Assembly: GCF_003336225.1 (NCBI RefSeq)
Contig: NZ_QPID01000002.1
Location: 124,001-188,000, forward strand
Reading direction: 5' to 3'
DNA from: Corallincola holothuriorum
GTDB lineage: Bacteria > Pseudomonadota > Gammaproteobacteria > Enterobacterales > Neiellaceae
DNA length: 64,000 nt
Of the stretch, positions 62,171 to 64,000 are shown piece after piece. The position numbers and the translations under genes were made by a program. Positions within the stretch are counted from its first letter, which is position 1, and each line of letters opens with the position of its first letter. The notes under the pieces are model-generated. The model made no database searches. It saw only the letters and a list, made by a program, of their open reading frames with translations, and was not told the origin of the DNA.

Positions 62171-64000
62171 ATGACTAAGAAAGCCGAAAAAGGCAGCCAA
62201 CCGAAAAAACGCAGCGCTAAAACCTCGCGTAAACGCAGCCCCAGTAAACGAGGGAAGTCATCTGCTGCTGCGAAGAAAGCACGGCCGATTAAGCGCTATC
62301 TCCTTTCTACCCTGTTTAAGCTGTCATTGGTGATGGTGGTCGCCATCGCGGGTTATGGGGTTTATCTCGATAGTCAGATAAAGACCAAATTTGAAGGTGA
62401 ACGTTGGGAACTGCCTGCGCAGATCTACGCCCGCCCTTTACGATTGGCCGCGGGCGCGCCGGTCTCCCATGGCGAGCTACTGCAGGAGTTAGAGCTGCTC
62501 GGTTATCGTCGGGTCGCTAAGGTGGTGACGCCTGGGGAATATGCAGCTTCTGAATATGCGGTACAGATCTATGCGCGTCCGATGCGCGACGGTCACCGAA
62601 CCGATCCTGCACGGCGCCTGATGGTGCGCTATACCGGTAAGCGTATTTCTGTGTTGGAGCAGAATGGTCAGGCCGTGAATCAAGCTTATCTAGAGCCGTA
62701 CTTGATAGACCGGATGCAGAGCGGTTTAGGTGAAGACCGCGTATTGGTGGATCTGGAGCGAGTGCCACAGATGCTGATCGAAGCCTTGCTGTTGGTGGAA
62801 GATCGTGATTTCTACCATCACTATGGCGTATCGCCGGTGTCTATTGCGCGAGCGCTGGTTGCCAACATTAAAGCTGGACGCACAGTGCAGGGTGGCAGCA
62901 CATTGACACAACAGCTGGTGAAGAACTTCTTCCTCACCCGTGAACGCAGCATCATACGCAAGCTGCGCGAAGCTTATATGGCGCTGATTATTGATGCCCG
63001 TTACGGTAAAGATGAGATCCTCGAAGCCTACCTCAATGAGATCTACCTAGGGCAGAATTACGCCACAGCGGTGCATGGTTTTGGTCTAGCCAGTCAGTTC
63101 TATTTTGGCCGCCCTTTGGCGGAGTTGAATGTGGCGCAGCTGGCCTCGTTGGTGGCGATGATCAAAGGGCCTTCCTATTACGATCCATGGCGTCACCCTG
63201 AGCGTTTGTTAGAACGTCGGGATCTGGTTTTGAGGCTGCTACTTGAGCATGATTTTCTTGAAACCGAAGAGTACAAGCTGGCGGTAAATCAGCCAACTAA
63301 AGTGCTGCCGCGCTCTGAAGCCGCAATGGCGAAAAAGCCCGCTTTAACAACGCTATTGCGCCGTGAACTGAGTCAATTAGCACCGCAGCTGGTGGCTAAA
63401 AATGGCCTGAAGATTTATACCACGCTGGATCCTTTAGCCCAAAAAGCAGCAGAGAAAGCCGCTGTGGCCACCCTGCCTACCCTCGAAAAACGACATAACA
63501 TCAGTAAGTTGCAGACCGCTATTGTGGTGACCGACGCCGCCACCGGCGGTGTTCGCGCCTTGGTGGGTGATCGCAGACCGGGCTATGCGGGTTTTAACCG
63601 TGCGATGGATGCGCGGCGGCCGATCGGCTCATTGATTAAGCCGGTGGTCTATCTGGCCGCGTTAACCGACTCGAAGAAGTATTCGCTGGCGACCGTACTG
63701 GCTGATCGCCCTGTATCTATGGTGAATCAGCAAGGTAAGCGTTGGCAGCCTCAAAACTATGATCATAAATTCCGTGGCAATGTCAGTCTGATGGATGCCT
63801 TGGTGATGTCGTTGAACGTACCGACAGTCAACTTGGGTATGAGCTTAGGGCTAGATAAAGTTTCACTGCAGATGGAAAACTTAGGGGTCGAGAGCCCGCA
63901 GCGTTTCTATCCTTCATCACTGCTTGGCTCTGTCAGCATGACGCCACTGGAGGTGGCACAGCTCTATAGCTCGTTGTCGGCAGAGGGCAGTTATCAACCA
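62171..64000 (+). CDS. mrcB: Penicillin-binding protein 1B (3' end missing)
   Basis: The frame runs from ATG 62171 to the window end, 610 codons with no stop. The cytoplasmic tail is highly basic (KKRSAKTSRKRSPSKRG), followed by a membrane helix near residues 45-70 and a UB2H-like region. The GT51 glycosyltransferase has EDRDFYHHYGVSP with the catalytic Glu and GGSTLTQQLVKNFFL. The transpeptidase begins with the SxxK motif SLIK and the SxN motif SLN; the KTG motif lies beyond the window. It polymerises and cross-links peptidoglycan, normally with LpoB. Confidence 0.97.
   Translation, partial: MTKKAEKGSQPKKRSAKTSRKRSPSKRGKSSAAAKKARPIKRYLLSTLFKLSLVMVVAIAGYGVYLDSQIKTKFEGERWELPAQIYARPLRLAAGAPVSHGELLQELELLGYRRVAKVVTPGEYAASEYAVQIYARPMRDGHRTDPARRLMVRYTGKRISVLEQNGQAVNQAYLEPYLIDRMQSGLGEDRVLVDLERVPQMLIEALLLVEDRDFYHHYGVSPVSIARALVANIKAGRTVQGGSTLTQQLVKNFFLTRERSIIRKLREAYMALIIDARYGKDEILEAYLNEIYLGQNYATAVHGFGLASQFYFGRPLAELNVAQLASLVAMIKGPSYYDPWRHPERLLERRDLVLRLLLEHDFLETEEYKLAVNQPTKVLPRSEAAMAKKPALTTLLRRELSQLAPQLVAKNGLKIYTTLDPLAQKAAEKAAVATLPTLEKRHNISKLQTAIVVTDAATGGVRALVGDRRPGYAGFNRAMDARRPIGSLIKPVVYLAALTDSKKYSLATVLADRPVSMVNQQGKRWQPQNYDHKFRGNVSLMDALVMSLNVPTVNLGMSLGLDKVSLQMENLGVESPQRFYPSSLLGSVSMTPLEVAQLYSSLSAEGSYQP

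Noticed and set aside
1-64000. CRISPR arrays, prophage genes, transposases, tRNA or rRNA genes
   Set aside because: Looked for through repeat spacing, integrase or transposase motifs and cloverleaf-like patterns; none was found in the window.

Overview
The window is one continuous stretch of gammaproteobacterial chromosome, with no rRNA, tRNA, insertion sequence, prophage or CRISPR array that I could see. Conserved gene order points to a marine, Alteromonadales-like gammaproteobacterium: dnaB-alr, cysJIH, the block can / yadGH-like ABC exporter / panD-panC-panB-folK-pcnB-gluQ-dksA / sfsA, and pepB / thpR / hrpB / mrcB. Several small families typical of Shewanella, Vibrio and their relatives occur beside them (TIGR02450, DUF3010, DUF2164, DUF3718, TIGR03899, TIGR04219, VF530). 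I cannot name the genus from sequence alone.

Layout. 1-8 kb: a cut-off transglutaminase-like gene, small conserved proteins, a lipoprotein S9 peptidase, dnaB, alr and a DUF2459 lipoprotein. 8-16 kb: accessory genes, namely a VF530 protein with a long Arg/Gly-rich tail, a DUF4377 lipoprotein, a VOC protein, an ene-reductase, a PEP-CTERM-type exported protein, a LysR/DsrE divergent pair, and a MepA-like peptidase convergent with a DUF1287 protein. 16-21.6 kb: a starch locus with an AraC-type regulator that carries two C-terminal CBM21-like starch-binding modules, then a 1090-residue lipoprotein alpha-amylase, then a strong terminator and a 185-bp tandem duplication. 21.8-30.3 kb: sstT, small enzymes, an acyltransferase, a metallopeptidase/amidotransferase pair, yjbQ-cheX and dusA. 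30.3-32 kb: two paralogous small secreted helical proteins, each behind a sigma-54 promoter with a shared upstream motif; a 28-residue membrane peptide and a PspC-like protein follow the second. 32-35 kb: enoyl-CoA hydratase, a copper chaperone, DUF2333 and an outer-membrane barrel. 35-40.4 kb: cysJIH plus cobA for assimilatory sulfate reduction and siroheme supply. 40.4-44.7 kb: a MalE-like binding protein, a diguanylate cyclase and a TIGR03899 protein as one operon. 45.8-64 kb: conserved housekeeping genes, ending inside mrcB.

The observations I rate highest are: (1) the sigma-54 small-secreted-protein / PspC-like locus, which looks like an undescribed envelope-stress regulon; (2) the AraC-CBM21 fusion beside the amylase, which would be a transcription factor that binds polysaccharide; (3) the MalE-like protein co-transcribed with a diguanylate cyclase, which may link maltodextrin sensing to c-di-GMP; and (4) pcnB, which appears to start at a non-canonical ATC codon exactly where E. 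coli pcnB uses AUU. All functional statements rest on motif recognition by eye; no database search was run.
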